Assembly (NCBI RefSeq): GCF_030286045.1
Contig: NZ_CP127390.1
Coordinates: 2,125,482 to 2,189,481, forward strand
Direction: 5' to 3'
DNA length: 64,000 nucleotides
Source: Propionimicrobium sp. PCR01-08-3
Lineage (GTDB): Bacteria; Actinomycetota; Actinomycetes; Propionibacteriales; Propionibacteriaceae
Shown here: positions 1-8,268 of the stretch, in pieces
How the letters are laid out: the number at the start of each line of letters is the position of its first letter
How positions within the stretch are numbered: the first letter of the stretch is position 1
The notes under the pieces: generated by a model
Seen by the model: the letters and a program-made list of their open reading frames with translations, nothing else
Told to the model about the DNA's origin: nothing
Database searches by the model: none
Translations under genes and position numbers: made by a program

Positions 1-1197
1 GCGCCCAGGCTGCGCACCTACACCGAAGTCGCGCAGAATTCGATCACGATCCCATCCTTCCTGGAGAACCGCCTGAAGGATGGCTCGCGCATGTTGCGGG
101 TGGTCGCGGGCGCGCTGATCTTGGTGTTCTTCACCTTCTACGTGTCGAGCGGCATGGTCGCAGGCGGCGTGTTCTTCGAGAACTCGTTCGGCTCGAACTA
201 CCACACCGGCATGCTGCTGGTCGCAGGTGTCACGGTGCTCTACACGCTGTTCGGTGGCTTCCTGGGAGCCTCGTATACCGACATGATGCAAGGCCTGCTG
301 ATGATGGTGGCGCTCGTGGTCGTCCCCATTCTTGGGTTCGTTGCGGTTGGTGGCCCGGGCACGATGGTCGATGTCGTCACCGAGGTGAATCCGCATGCGT
401 TCTCGCTGTTCTCGGGGACAACCGCCGTCGTGGTCATCTCCGGGCTGGCGTGGGGCCTCGGGTATTTCGGCCAGCCACATATTGTCACCCGGTTCATGGC
501 GCTGCGCTCTGCTGCGGACGCGACAGCCGGACGCCGGATCGGTATCGGTTGGATGTTTATTTCGCTGGTCGGCGCGGTCTTCACCGGTCTGACCGGTCTG
601 GCCTACTTCACGCAGCATCCTGAGTTGACGTTGGACGACCCGGAGGCCATCTTCTTGGCCATGGCGCAACTGATGTTCCATCCGCTCATCGCGGGGTTCG
701 TGCTGGCCGCGGTGTTGGCCGCGATCATGTCGACGGTGTCGTCACAGCTGATCGTGTCATCCTCCGCGCTGGTCGAGGATCTCACGAAGATCGGGCTGAA
801 GCGTGAGCTGAGCCCCCGGGCTCAGGTGTGGCTGGGACGCGGCGGCGTCTTCTTGGTGGCCGTGATCGCGGGGTCTCTCGCCTGGACGCAGAACAACACG
901 ATCCTCGGATTGGTGGCGTTCGCGTGGGCGGGATTCGGCTCATCGTTCGGACCCATCGTCTTGCTGTCGCTGTTCTGGAAGCGGCTCACAGCGCCGGCCT
1001 CCATGATCGGCATGATCTGCGCCGCCGTGACGGTCTTCTGCTGGCAGTACACCCCGTGGAGCGCACTGTACGAACTGGTGCCCGGATTCATCGTGAACGT
1101 CATCGTGGCGGTCGTGGTCTCGTTGCTGACCAAGAAACCCGACGTGGACGCCGAGTTCGATCAGGCAGTGGAGCTGGCGAGCGCCAAGGCCTTCTGA
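1..1197 (+). CDS. putP: Sodium/proline symporter, 5'-truncated by window edge
   Basis: Integral membrane Na+-coupled proline importer of the sodium:solute symporter family. The reading frame is open from base 1 with no start, so the N-terminal quarter lies outside the window. The visible part begins in a segment matching the PutP loop ([16 protein letters not shown], then a basic loop) and continues with about nine hydrophobic helices, including the [10 protein letters not shown] segment that follows E. coli PutP closely. It ends with a short charged tail and TGA. The neighbours downstream are a TraX remnant and a CRISPR array, so nothing nearby suggests a proline catabolic operon. Family assignment is firm; proline as the substrate is inferred from overall resemblance. 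Confidence 0.9.
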   Translation, partial: APRLRTYTEVAQNSITIPSFLENRLKDGSRMLRVVAGALILVFFTFYVSSGMVAGGVFFENSFGSNYHTGMLLVAGVTVLYTLFGGFLGASYTDMMQGLLMMVALVVVPILGFVAVGGPGTMVDVVTEVNPHAFSLFSGTTAVVVISGLAWGLGYFGQPHIVTRFMALRSAADATAGRRIGIGWMFISLVGAVFTGLTGLAYFTQHPELTLDDPEAIFLAMAQLMFHPLIAGFVLAAVLAAIMSTVSSQLIVSSSALVEDLTKIGLKRELSPRAQVWLGRGGVFLVAVIAGSLAWTQNNTILGLVAFAWAGFGSSFGPIVLLSLFWKRLTAPASMIGMICAAVTVFCWQYTPWSALYELVPGFIVNVIVAVVVSLLTKKPDVDAEFDQAVELASAKAF

Positions 1198-1220
1198 GCG
1201 TACGCATATGCACCCTCTGC

Positions 1221-1439
1221 TTGCTGCTGAACCTTAAATCCCAATGCCTGTGCATCGCCCTGGTCGCGGCTGCATATGCGGCGCTCGGCACGACCCAGTG
1301 GATCATGGTCTTCGCCATCATCCCGATCTGGTTCTATAACGGACGCAAAGGCCGCGGCATGAAGTACTTTTTCTACATCTTCTACCCGGTCCACATCGTC
1401 GTGCTGTATCTGGCTTCAGCGGCCCTGTGGGCGGGCTGA
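1221..1439 (+). pseudogene. C-terminal remnant of a TraX-family membrane protein
   Basis: About 70 codons remain open here without a plausible start of their own. They encode two hydrophobic segments around the motif [20 protein letters not shown]. This is the typical ending of TraX-family membrane proteins (YNGkrG, then KYFFYxFYPxH). Full-length members have about 230 to 250 residues and eight or so helices, so roughly the first two thirds are missing. The fragment follows the putP stop by some 20 bases, so a deletion probably joined the two. The 129 bases between its stop and the first CRISPR repeat hold nothing I recognise. I cannot exclude expression of a short membrane peptide. Confidence 0.65.
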
Positions 1440-1568
1440 GCCACGCCATCTGGCAGTTCAATGGTCTTATGGGCCGATAAGCCCCACGAGGCAGCCAGGG
1501 AGGACAAACAACTCCAGCGTCGATTATCCCTCAATACCGAGAGCCTTCCAGGTGGCGCGAAAAGAGTT

Positions 1569-3077
1569 GAGAAAACTCAGTTCGATAACCCCTTGATAGA
1601 CTTCTCGATCTCGTTATTGACGCCAGCAAGGTGCTGGGGATCAGTTCGATAACCCCTTGATAGACTTCTTCTGCAACGGCGGCCGCAGTCCCGCACGCTG
1701 GGGATCAGTTCGATAACCCCTTGATAGACTTCCATTCAGCGTGTCTTCCATCTCGATTTGGCTGGGGATCAGTTCGATAACCCCTTGATAGACTTCCGAT
1801 CGAGGACAGCATGTTGAGGGCGGCGCTGGGGATCAGTTCGATAACCCCTTGATAGACTTCCAGCGTTCATCGCGGCGATCGCGGTGGAGCTGGGGATCAG
1901 TTCGATAACCCCTTGATAGACTTCCGGCGACCACGACAACGGCGTCACCTGCGCTGGGGATCAGTTCGATAACCCCTTGATAGACTTCAGGATGACGAAA
2001 TGTATGTTCTGACCTGGCTGGGGATCAGTTCGATAACCCCTTGATAGACTTCGATCACTGCCTGGCTCGTAGCTGGTCGGGCTGGGGATCAGTTCGATAA
2101 CCCCTTGATAGACTTCAGGTGCCGCCCATCGACTCGTCCGACTCGCTGGGGATCAGTTCGATAACCCCTTGATAGACTTCCCGTCGCCGGTCAGTTTGGA
2201 CTTGGCGAGGCTGGGGATCAGTTCGATAACCCCTTGATAGACTTCGAGATCGGACAGGGCCCCCTCGGCTTCAGCTGGGGATCAGTTCGATAACCCCTTG
2301 ATAGACTTCCGTTGCGTTCGCCGACCGGGCCAATAACGCTGGGGATCAGTTCGATAACCCCTTGATAGACTTCACTAAACTACTCACCGAGGGCTTGGTT
2401 TGCTGGGGATCAGTTCGATAACCCCTTGATAGACTTCCGACTGCGGCGCGCAGCTACTCGTCACCGCTGGGGATCAGTTCGATAACCCCTTGATAGACTT
2501 CCCTTTTGATGCCACAGCGAGAATCGCGAGCTGGGGATCAGTTCGATAACCCCTTGATAGACTTCCTACTCGATTACTTGGCAGGCGACCCGTGCTGGGG
2601 ATCAGTTCGATAACCCCTTGATAGACTTCTCATGCGCAACCCCATGAACAGACTTTAGCTGGGGATCAGTTCGATAACCCCTTGATAGACTTCACCCGTC
2701 GGGCGCCCTCGCTAAGGCGGGGCTGGGGATCAGTTCGATAACCCCTTGATAGACTTCCGAAAGCGAGGCCGCGGCATGACCTACGGCTGGGGATCAGTTC
2801 GATAACCCCTTGATAGACTTCACTCACGTGAGTTGCAGGTCACATACCGGCTGGGGATCAGTTCGATAACCCCTTGATAGACTTCTCGTCCACGATCAGG
2901 CCACCCGAGGTGCGCTGGGGATCAGTTCGATAACCCCTTGATAGACTTCCGCTCGGTCTGGTTGGCGAGTGGAAGGAGCTGGGGATCAGTTCGATAACCC
3001 CTTGATAGACTTCGAACTTCTTCTAGATACTCTTCGAACCAGCTGGGGATCAGTTCGATAACCCCTTGATAGACTTC
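1569..3077 (+). CRISPR. Type II-C CRISPR array, 24 repeats and 23 spacers
   Basis: A 36-base repeat starting GCTGGGGATCAGTTCG and ending CCCCTTGATAGACTTC recurs every 64 bases. Full copies start at 1633, 1697, 1761 and so on to 2145, then 2210 to 3042 at the same step. I read all 23 full copies as identical. The first copy (1569-1604) matches only from its ninth base on. Spacers are 28 bases, except one of 29 (2181-2209), and I saw none repeated. The repeat resembles those of actinobacterial II-C loci such as Corynebacterium diphtheriae. Its orientation is set by the tracrRNA anti-repeat at 7959-7973, which pairs with the plus-strand repeat. TGATAGACT near the repeat's 3' end is an extended -10 box, placed as in the repeat promoters of Neisseria and Campylobacter II-C arrays. 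Confidence 0.97.
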
Positions 3078-3113
3078 CGCAATCACCAAATTGTGGGGCT
3101 GTCAAGGGGTTAT
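3058..3113. terminator. Inverted half-repeat at the cas2-proximal end of the array
   Basis: Bases 3102-3113 (TCAAGGGGTTAT) are the exact reverse complement of bases 17-28 of the last repeat (3058-3069). The two could form a 12-base-pair stem closing a loop of 32 bases. The site lies between the array and the cas2 stop, where transcripts from the array and the cas operon would meet. A bidirectional terminator or transcript-end structure is the simplest reading. There is no clear U-run, so this is an inference from geometry. Confidence 0.5.
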
Positions 3114-3126
3114 ACTCCACAGCACG

Positions 3127-3453
3127 TCAGAAAATCGTGAGCTGATCAGGTGAACGCTCTTGTGATCTGGGTACCTCGTCACAAAATCTGAGCGCCTTGG
3201 CCCACTGGTGGTCCGTTACGAAGACGATCCTGACTTCACCGCCCGATGGAAGATCGTTTTTGATCACGCCTATTGTCGGCAGGATCGAATGGATTGAAGG
3301 CGAGAACCTCACGTAGACGCTGTACTGAGCGCGTTGATACCCGTTGTCAAGCAAAAGATTCCGGAAAGCCGTCGCCTCTCTGCGCTGGCTCTTGGTTTCA
3401 ACCGGAAGGTCGAACATCACCATGCACCACACCTGCTCCTCCGTTGTTGGCAT
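3127..3453 (-). CDS. cas2: CRISPR-associated endonuclease Cas2
   Basis: A 108-residue Cas2 that works with Cas1 as the spacer-integration complex. The N-terminal MVMFDLPVETKSQRREATAF block carries the conserved Asp after the first beta strand and the basic helix typical of type II Cas2. Length is normal for the family. The ATG lies three bases after the cas1 stop (TGA-CAG-ATG), so the two are almost certainly translationally coupled. The stop is only 49 bases from the last CRISPR repeat, which leaves little room for a conventional leader on this side. Confidence 0.96.
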   Translation of the reverse strand: MPTTEEQVWCMVMFDLPVETKSQRREATAFRNLLLDNGYQRAQYSVYVRFSPSIHSILPTIGVIKNDLPSGGEVRIVFVTDHQWAKALRFCDEVPRSQERSPDQLTIF

Positions 3454-3456
3454 CTG

Positions 3457-4353
3457 TCACCCCGATGAAGGCCCATCCCAGGCCGGCACTGTCAGCCGGT
3501 CGACGTCGCGCTCAAAGTACCGGCCCAGCTGCTGAGCCAGATCGGTCAGACAGCTACTCACGCTCTTGCCGTCAGAGGCGAAGACCTGCGTTGACGCTCG
3601 CACCAACGCGTGCTTTACCGCAGGGTGATCGGGTGAAATGTCTGCGTCAAGCTGCGACACGACCCAATCAACAGCCGGGCGGAATGGCTCCATCAGGTCA
3701 TCCGCCAGATTGAAGAAGTTTCCTCGCCCACGGTGAAACAAGCCCAAGCTCGGAGACAAACCGGCGCTCAGAACAGCACGGACCGCATGACCTCTTAGAA
3801 CGGTGTAGCCATAATCCAGCAGTCCGTTCCGGTCGATGCCACTGCCCGGCCACCGCCCCATAGGTTCATCAAACACGCGCCTCCAGTACAGACGGGCAGC
3901 ACGTGCCTCGATGTTGTCCGGGTCACCCGAACGAACGGAGCGTGCGAGCCGGTCCAGTTCAGGCCAATCTTCGTTGTCAGCGAGTCGCAGATTGGTAGCC
4001 TGCCCGTGAACCTTGGCGGAGATGATGCGCCCCCATGCGTTCTTGCACCGTGGAACACTTGCCTCAGACTGGGCGAGGTGGCGGGCCCCAACACGCGTGT
4101 GGTCCCGCCACCCATACATCCCACCTACTGGTACGCCTCGCCAATCGCAAACCAGGGTGATCACGTCAAAGGCAGCGAGTTGTTGGAGAACCGCACCGCT
4201 AATCGATGTGTGTAGGCCTATCAGCAAGGTGCTGACATCGGCCAGCGGCACATAGTCCTCGCCCTCGGCATCCCTTTGGACGATCAATTGCCCACGTCTG
4301 TACCCAACGTGTCCTTTGAAAGACGTCAGATCGAGGATCCGCCAGTTTTCCAT
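3457..4353 (-). CDS. cas1: CRISPR-associated integrase Cas1
   Basis: A 298-residue Cas1, the catalytic subunit that inserts new spacers. The three metal ligands of the family are in place: Glu149 in NIEARAARLYWRR, His207 in LGLFHRGRGNFFNLADDL, and Glu222 in LMEPFRP. The N-terminal beta domain and the helical catalytic domain together give the usual length for type II Cas1. It lies 33 bases downstream of cas9 and just upstream of cas2 on the same strand, so the three form one operon. No cas4 or csn2 is present, which together with the small Cas9 defines subtype II-C. Confidence 0.96.
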   Translation of the reverse strand: MENWRILDLTSFKGHVGYRRGQLIVQRDAEGEDYVPLADVSTLLIGLHTSISGAVLQQLAAFDVITLVCDWRGVPVGGMYGWRDHTRVGARHLAQSEASVPRCKNAWGRIISAKVHGQATNLRLADNEDWPELDRLARSVRSGDPDNIEARAARLYWRRVFDEPMGRWPGSGIDRNGLLDYGYTVLRGHAVRAVLSAGLSPSLGLFHRGRGNFFNLADDLMEPFRPAVDWVVSQLDADISPDHPAVKHALVRASTQVFASDGKSVSSCLTDLAQQLGRYFERDVDRLTVPAWDGPSSG

Positions 4354-4386
4354 GTCAGCGCACCATAGGATTCGGAAGTAGCTACA

Positions 4387-7300
4387 TCACACGCTCGACT
4401 CGGCTCCACCACAGGTCCAGGACACCGGCAGATGCGCGGATGAAGACAGCCGGACGCGGCCAAGCACGTCTCGACGAATTATCGTCGGCCTGCATTTTCC
4501 GAAGAGCACATCGACGCTAACGATCCAGCCCTTCCGGAGAGCAATCTCGACTTCGGAACCGACGGAATCATCCAGCCCCTCGTACGCAAGTAGGCGGGGT
4601 CTCAAGCACAGCTTAGAAATCTGATCGAAGGCGGAAACAACCCACCGTCTTGTGCCGGGAAACGCGTTCAGGATTGCTCCAACTTTGCCGCTGTTTTGAG
4701 AACTCATGTCGAGCAGCAATTCGTCGCCGGACACAAACCAGCCCAGATACTCGGCTTGTCTAGAGTCCAGTGCAGCTCGGAGACGTGGCTCAGCAGCACG
4801 ACGCGAGATTGCCTGCGGTGGAATCTCTACATTGAAAAGATCAGCTGACTTACCCTTATAAGGCAGAAGGTCCACCTGGTACACCCGCATCATGGCGTAG
4901 AACTGCCTGACCTTCCCGGACTTCATCGGTATTGAACACCAGTAAATCCGCGCATGATGGAAAGATGATCCAAGCTCGGCGTACCCGCCCCGAACAGCCA
5001 CGCAGCCTGTCTTTGCAGGGAAGAATTCCAGTTTGTCAGTGGCGTCGAACCACTCGTTCTTGACCCGAATCGACCGTCTCGGGTCCTCGGGCAGACCCGC
5101 ACCGGGATCGAAGCCCTTAGCCCTTGTAAGCGCCACCCACTGCTGGGCGGTCGCTGACCGGTCTATAAGCTCTACAGGCAACGCCCTACCTACCGGCACC
5201 TTCAAGGTCTTGCGAATGGTGTCTTCATGCCCAGACGAACTTCCCAAGCGAAGCCGAGTTTGCTCCCACACGGGCACTCGATCTTGATCGAGATGGGCCT
5301 GAACGAGGTTCGCGAGCCTTTCCATTTGAAGCGTCCATGTGTCAAATAGATCGGTATCCGCGCCTTTGTAGAGTTTCCAATCGACTGCTTGATTCGGATC
5401 GATGCGATTCGTCTGACGAAGGTTGTTGCGCACAACGAGCACCTGCGCCGCCCCAGGCCGCAGCATTGCAATTGTGGCCGCATCAACCGCGTGGTGCCGC
5501 CTATCCAAACGTGTCTTTCCTGCCGAACCACCGATCAGGAGCACACGGTCTTGAATGCCGGCTGCCTTACGCGCTTCCGAAGTGATCCAGCCACGAAACA
5601 CATTGACGGTCGTCGAGTCATCGGCGCTCCTGAAGTGCTCTTCTATACGATGTCGAAGCTCATTCGCCATCCAGCCGACCGATTCAATCGACCGATTGTC
5701 GATCGGATCATCCTGATCGGTTCGTTTAAGCCGGGAAACCATGTCTCGCTTGAAGCGCTCCTTATACTTCCTGTCCTTGTCCTCGAACCCAAAGAAGCGG
5801 AACCCATTGACGCGCTTGATTGCCTCGCCCAGACTCACACCAGCCCTAGAACCGCTGCTGGCCCAAGCCGAGAATGGCTGCTTTCCTTTGGAATGGTTGC
5901 AGTCTCGGCACACCGCTGCGAGATTGACCTGCGTATTTGTCGCACCTTGGCCCGCGCGCGGCACAATGTGATCCATCTCGAAGACCGGGTACTTTAGCTC
6001 TCCTCCGCAATACAGGCATTTCCCCTCCTGCCGTTGGAACGCACGCCACCGATCAACGTCACGGGATGAAAGCTGCCTCATCTCTTGATCTGACACCTCG
6101 TCAAACGAGTTATCGAGCCCCGCTGCAATGAGGTCACGGTTCTCCGCTAGGTAGGTCGCCAGATCATGTCGCCGTTGTTGGTTATCTTGGAATCGCTGAT
6201 TGTTGGCACGGTCAAGCTCGCGTGCCTTCTTCTCGCTCATCAGGCCGTCTCGAGTGTGCTCAATATTGACGCTTAGCGGCTTACCCCATTCACGCTCGGC
6301 CGCCGCCAGCCACCGAGCGACAATCGCAAGGACTCTATCCACGGCAGGGTTTCCTACCGGCATTCCGATTGGGTCAGCAGGAGGACGCCAATCGTCCGAC
6401 ACACCAAATACTGACTTTCTGGCCTGGTGCAGATCTTCGGTGGTCTCAAGCATTCGATCAGTAAGAAGTCTCAGGCTCTTGACAGAATAGGCTGCTCGTC
6501 CTTCTGGAAGTTTGATGTTGTCCAAGGTTCCCATGGCCTCTTCGGGTAGAGACGCAATGAACTCCTCTGCTCGAGCGATCGCTTCGTGGCCTGCTCCAGA
6601 TCCTGAACCGTTCGAAATGACCTCGATGAGCGCTTCTTTGTCGCACTCGTCCGAGTCATGCCACCATTCGGTCAGTTCTTTCACCTTGACCGCCCGTACG
6701 CGTTGGTCAGTCACGTTGATCGGCGCCCGCGCACTTGCCCGTTCGCCGTCAGCGGTTTCTTTCGCAGTTCCTTTAAGGGAGCGTCTATCGATACCCAGGT
6801 GATCAGTTACGTCGCTCCAGCTCACGTCGTCCGAGGCAGCGAAAAGGAAATCCGTGATGCTACGGCGTTCGCGCGAATCCAGGGAACGCTCACTCAAAGA
6901 CTCCGCAATACGTAGATTCGCAACAATCGACGCAATACGATACCGCTGGAAAGCCAGCGATGCTTTCTCCGCTCTGATCTGGCCAGTCATTCCCGGGAGC
7001 ACATCATGACCGACGCGCTTCGCTGCCGATCCCTTCGGGCTTCGCGCCTGAAATACTTTGTCGACTACAAGGTCGAACGTCTCATTGGACAACTCCTGGG
7101 TCGACCAGATCCTCCGAAGCTCGCGAACGTTGTCGGACTGATGAATCTTTGACTCCAGCAACCCGGCCTGCTTGCCTTTGGCCTTGTTTTCAGGACCGCG
7201 AATCTTGAACACGGCAGCTTCTTTGGGAGGGAGCGTCCGCGCTGCAAGATCCACCATCTCGGCAGCCGTAAGGTCAGCGCTCATCTCTCTACCCAAACGC

Positions 7301-7800
7301 TTTTCAATGCTCTCAGCGAGAGCCGAGAGATACTTCGACGGAGCCGCCTCTCGCTTCAGCGACTCGATCGAAAGGTAAGGGTTTCTCCAGCCACGATGCC
7401 TGGCAATATGACGCACGGCAACAGACAGCAACATCACGAGTCGGTCGTGATCATCAATTCGATAGGAAACCAGCTCTAGACGAGCCTTCCAAGGGAATCG
7501 TGGATCCTTGATTGTCTCAAGATCAACAATGGGCCATCCCATTGCCCGCAAGGCGTTGTCGAGATCGTTCAAACGGTTTCGCCGATGTCGGATCAGTCTT
7601 CGCATTCTCCGTGAGGCACCTGATATCGCCTTTCTGGTGCCGGCAGTCTTGTTTGCAGTTGGATCAACTCCGCCGTCATGAATGATCGATTCCATACAAA
7701 GCACGCGCTTGGGAAATTCGAAACCATCGACCTCTATTGCAGCAAGGCCTACCGAATTCAGGCCGACGTCGATGCCGACCCGATATTGCAAATGCGACAT
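4387..7800 (-). CDS. cas9: Type II-C Cas9 RNA-guided endonuclease
   Basis: A compact 1137-residue Cas9. RuvC-I lies at residues 7-24 with catalytic Asp11. An Arg-rich bridge helix spans about 56-78 (GASRRMRRLIRHRRNRL). RuvC-II is near 508-520 (LSVNIEHTRDGL) with Glu514. The HNH domain at about 590-645 has DHIVPRAG with His611 and a CxxC...CxxC zinc knuckle (Cys595, Cys598, Cys631, Cys634), as seen in Actinomyces Cas9. RuvC-III has RHHAVDAA with His770 and Asp773. The remaining 350 residues are the wedge and PAM-interacting region, which I cannot assign to a PAM. All catalytic residues are intact, so it should cleave DNA. The ATG is chosen for the family N-terminus; no strong ribosome-binding site precedes it. 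Confidence 0.97.
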   Translation of the reverse strand: MSHLQYRVGIDVGLNSVGLAAIEVDGFEFPKRVLCMESIIHDGGVDPTANKTAGTRKAISGASRRMRRLIRHRRNRLNDLDNALRAMGWPIVDLETIKDPRFPWKARLELVSYRIDDHDRLVMLLSVAVRHIARHRGWRNPYLSIESLKREAAPSKYLSALAESIEKRLGREMSADLTAAEMVDLAARTLPPKEAAVFKIRGPENKAKGKQAGLLESKIHQSDNVRELRRIWSTQELSNETFDLVVDKVFQARSPKGSAAKRVGHDVLPGMTGQIRAEKASLAFQRYRIASIVANLRIAESLSERSLDSRERRSITDFLFAASDDVSWSDVTDHLGIDRRSLKGTAKETADGERASARAPINVTDQRVRAVKVKELTEWWHDSDECDKEALIEVISNGSGSGAGHEAIARAEEFIASLPEEAMGTLDNIKLPEGRAAYSVKSLRLLTDRMLETTEDLHQARKSVFGVSDDWRPPADPIGMPVGNPAVDRVLAIVARWLAAAEREWGKPLSVNIEHTRDGLMSEKKARELDRANNQRFQDNQQRRHDLATYLAENRDLIAAGLDNSFDEVSDQEMRQLSSRDVDRWRAFQRQEGKCLYCGGELKYPVFEMDHIVPRAGQGATNTQVNLAAVCRDCNHSKGKQPFSAWASSGSRAGVSLGEAIKRVNGFRFFGFEDKDRKYKERFKRDMVSRLKRTDQDDPIDNRSIESVGWMANELRHRIEEHFRSADDSTTVNVFRGWITSEARKAAGIQDRVLLIGGSAGKTRLDRRHHAVDAATIAMLRPGAAQVLVVRNNLRQTNRIDPNQAVDWKLYKGADTDLFDTWTLQMERLANLVQAHLDQDRVPVWEQTRLRLGSSSGHEDTIRKTLKVPVGRALPVELIDRSATAQQWVALTRAKGFDPGAGLPEDPRRSIRVKNEWFDATDKLEFFPAKTGCVAVRGGYAELGSSFHHARIYWCSIPMKSGKVRQFYAMMRVYQVDLLPYKGKSADLFNVEIPPQAISRRAAEPRLRAALDSRQAEYLGWFVSGDELLLDMSSQNSGKVGAILNAFPGTRRWVVSAFDQISKLCLRPRLLAYEGLDDSVGSEVEIALRKGWIVSVDVLFGKCRPTIIRRDVLGRVRLSSSAHLPVSWTCGGAESSV

Positions 7801-7844
7801 AAGATCAAGCTAGCGCCTCGCAACGACAAATTTCAGAGACACCA

Positions 7845-7873
7845 CCAAAGCTCAACTGTAACTTGAGCTTTGG
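7845..7873. promoter_or_regulatory. Perfect palindrome in the cas9 leader
   Basis: CCAAAGCTCAA (7845-7855) and TTGAGCTTTGG (7863-7873) form a perfect 11-base-pair inverted repeat with a 7-base loop. It lies between the tracrRNA 3' end and the cas9 ATG, about 45 bases before the start codon. As RNA it would be a hairpin in the cas9 5' leader or in a tracrRNA read-through product. As DNA it could be an operator. No U-run follows, so a plain terminator is less likely. Which role applies cannot be told from sequence. Confidence 0.5.
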
Positions 7874-7892
7874 CCCACCTTATCGGGGAAAT

Positions 7893-7976
7893 ACTGGACC
7901 CGCCCCGAGGGGCGGGTCAACAGCGGAGCATTCCGAGCTGCAAACGTGGCAGCCCTTACTGAGGATCAGTTCGTAG
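7893..7976 (-). ncRNA. tracrRNA of the type II-C system
   Basis: The minus strand at 7973-7959 reads CGAACUGAUCCUCAG. It pairs with bases 2-16 of the CRISPR repeat by 14 Watson-Crick pairs and one G-U. Next comes AGUAAGG and a nexus hairpin (7937-7953, GCUGC stem, 7-base loop), then the segment GGAAUGCUCCGCUG, then a 10-base-pair GC hairpin (7897-7918). The order and the GCUCCGC segment agree with the C. diphtheriae tracrRNA. The last hairpin is followed by CAGUAUUUCCCC, a weak U-tract, and probably ends the transcript. It guides RNase III processing of crRNA and loads Cas9. The ends are estimates; the start is set from the promoter at 7982-8008. Confidence 0.88.
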
Positions 7977-7981
7977 TAGAC

Positions 7982-8008
7982 ATTATCTGTCCCGCCCTTT
8001 GGCGTCAA
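7982..8008 (-). promoter_or_regulatory. tracrRNA promoter
   Basis: On the minus strand TTGACG (8008-8003) and GATAAT (7987-7982) are separated by 15 bases. Each matches the sigma-70 type consensus at five of six bases. The expected start, about seven bases further on, falls at 7975-7976, directly before the anti-repeat. The spacing is shorter than ideal, but the position is what a tracrRNA promoter needs. Confidence 0.65.
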
Positions 8009-8268
8009 CAATCTACCCAGTAGGCATACATCTACGTTGGTCCGACAAGGCTTCACAGCACGTCGCTATCACAAGGGATGTGACTGCACGGAGCGCCGGT
8101 GCACGCGCAAACTGCCCCAGTCATTGTTGACTGCAAGGATATTCAAAGGGGACGTCAAGCAAATGAGGCGTGCTTTCTCGACTTCGTTGGTTGCGGTCGT
8201 CACCAATGTGGCCGTGGCCGCGACGCTCGCAATCCGGCCATTGCCCAGTCTGCGACACCACGGCCTGC
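8009..8268. other. Intergenic DNA between CRISPR locus and aldo/keto reductase
   Basis: No supported gene, RNA or repeat is visible in these 260 bases. The short open frames here have no family resemblance or convincing ribosome-binding site. The segment sits upstream of the tracrRNA promoter and downstream of the aldo/keto reductase stop. Confidence 0.4.

Noticed and set aside
3078-4386. csn2 or cas4, which would make the system II-A or II-B
   Set aside because: cas9, cas1 and cas2 follow one another directly and no further gene lies before the array.
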